From positions 30,612 to 37,337 of the forward strand of contig DKFH01000120.1 of NCBI GenBank assembly GCA_002452315.1: a stretch of DNA of 6,726 bases, given 5' to 3'. This DNA is from Anaerolineaceae bacterium UBA6801. GTDB taxonomy: Bacteria > Chloroflexota > Anaerolineae > Anaerolineales > Anaerolineaceae. A program made the position numbers and the translations under genes. Positions within the stretch are counted from its first letter, which is position 1. Each line of letters opens with the position of its first letter. Positions 6,575 to 6,726 of this stretch are shown piece after piece. Under the pieces are notes generated by a model. The model was not told the DNA's origin. It did no database searches and saw only the letters and a list, made by a program, of their open reading frames with translations.

Positions 6575-6726
6575 ATGAAGCGGAGCACATTCATTATTGT
6601 TATCGGTGTGGTGGTTTTGTTGATGGTGGGTTTGTTCCTGTTTCGCGCCCTTAACAGCCCTGTGACTTTAGGTGCCGCAGATGATGGGTTCAGGACCTGG
6701 TTTTGGGAGAAGCGGAGCCTTGACCT
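6575..6726 (+). CDS. Partial membrane protein, possible MbhE/MrpB-like subunit (cut by window end)
   Basis: Only the first 50 codons are present. They encode a short basic start (MKRS), one strong hydrophobic helix (about 5-25), then a polar stretch ending WFWEKRSLDL. The start lies 2 bp after the stop of the preceding gene, with GAGG (6561-6564) 10 nt upstream, so the two genes form an operon. The pattern of one N-terminal helix, a polar loop and an aromatic-Arg-x-Leu-Asp stretch before a presumed next helix recalls MbhE or MrpB-like subunits, which follow DUF4040 proteins in hydrogenase and Mrp-type operons. This is a weak inference from context plus a short motif. A generic membrane or secreted protein remains possible. 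Confidence 0.75.
   Translation, partial: MKRSTFIIVIGVVVLLMVGLFLFRALNSPVTLGAADDGFRTWFWEKRSLD

Overview
The window (about 53% GC by eye, dense coding, short intergenic gaps) is bacterial chromosomal DNA. No rRNA, tRNA, CRISPR array, insertion sequence or phage gene was seen. The protein styles (a heterodimeric ABC exporter with a large first loop, a lone Big_5 plus PD40 propeller protein, and a DUF4040/NuoJ-like small membrane subunit) remind me of Chloroflexota such as Anaerolineae. That is inference from protein character only; no marker gene is present.

Layout from right to left on the minus strand: (a) a membrane-anchored protein with an SbsA-type Ig-like domain followed by a six-bladed TolB/PD40-like propeller (4692-6044). 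(b) A 150-bp intergenic region with a clear sigma-70 promoter (TTGACA, 17 bp, TATATT) and a quasi-palindromic candidate operator. (c) An apparent efflux operon: a MarR-family regulator (4045-4539), a 744-residue ABC exporter half-transporter (1751-3985), and a second half-transporter (1-1754, C-terminus outside the window) whose ATG overlaps the stop of the first as ATGA.

The two ABC proteins carry complementary defects. The first has Asp in place of the catalytic Glu and Gln in place of the switch His, with an intact SGGQ signature. The second has intact Glu and His but a degenerate SAGQ signature. This is the pattern of heterodimeric exporters with one degenerate and one consensus ATP site (TM287/288, BmrCD, LmrCD type). 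The simplest model is a drug- or lipid-responsive exporter that represses itself through MarR.

On the plus strand, beginning at 6315 behind an extended -10 promoter, two small membrane-protein genes start what looks like another operon. The first resembles the DUF4040/MbhD or NuoJ-like membrane subunits of Mrp antiporters, membrane-bound hydrogenases and complex I relatives. The second is cut by the window end.

Nothing here is convincingly a new system. The points most worth following are the roughly 170-residue insertion between TM1 and TM2 of the first ABC subunit, the division of ATP-site defects between the subunits, and the identity of the operon that begins at 6315.
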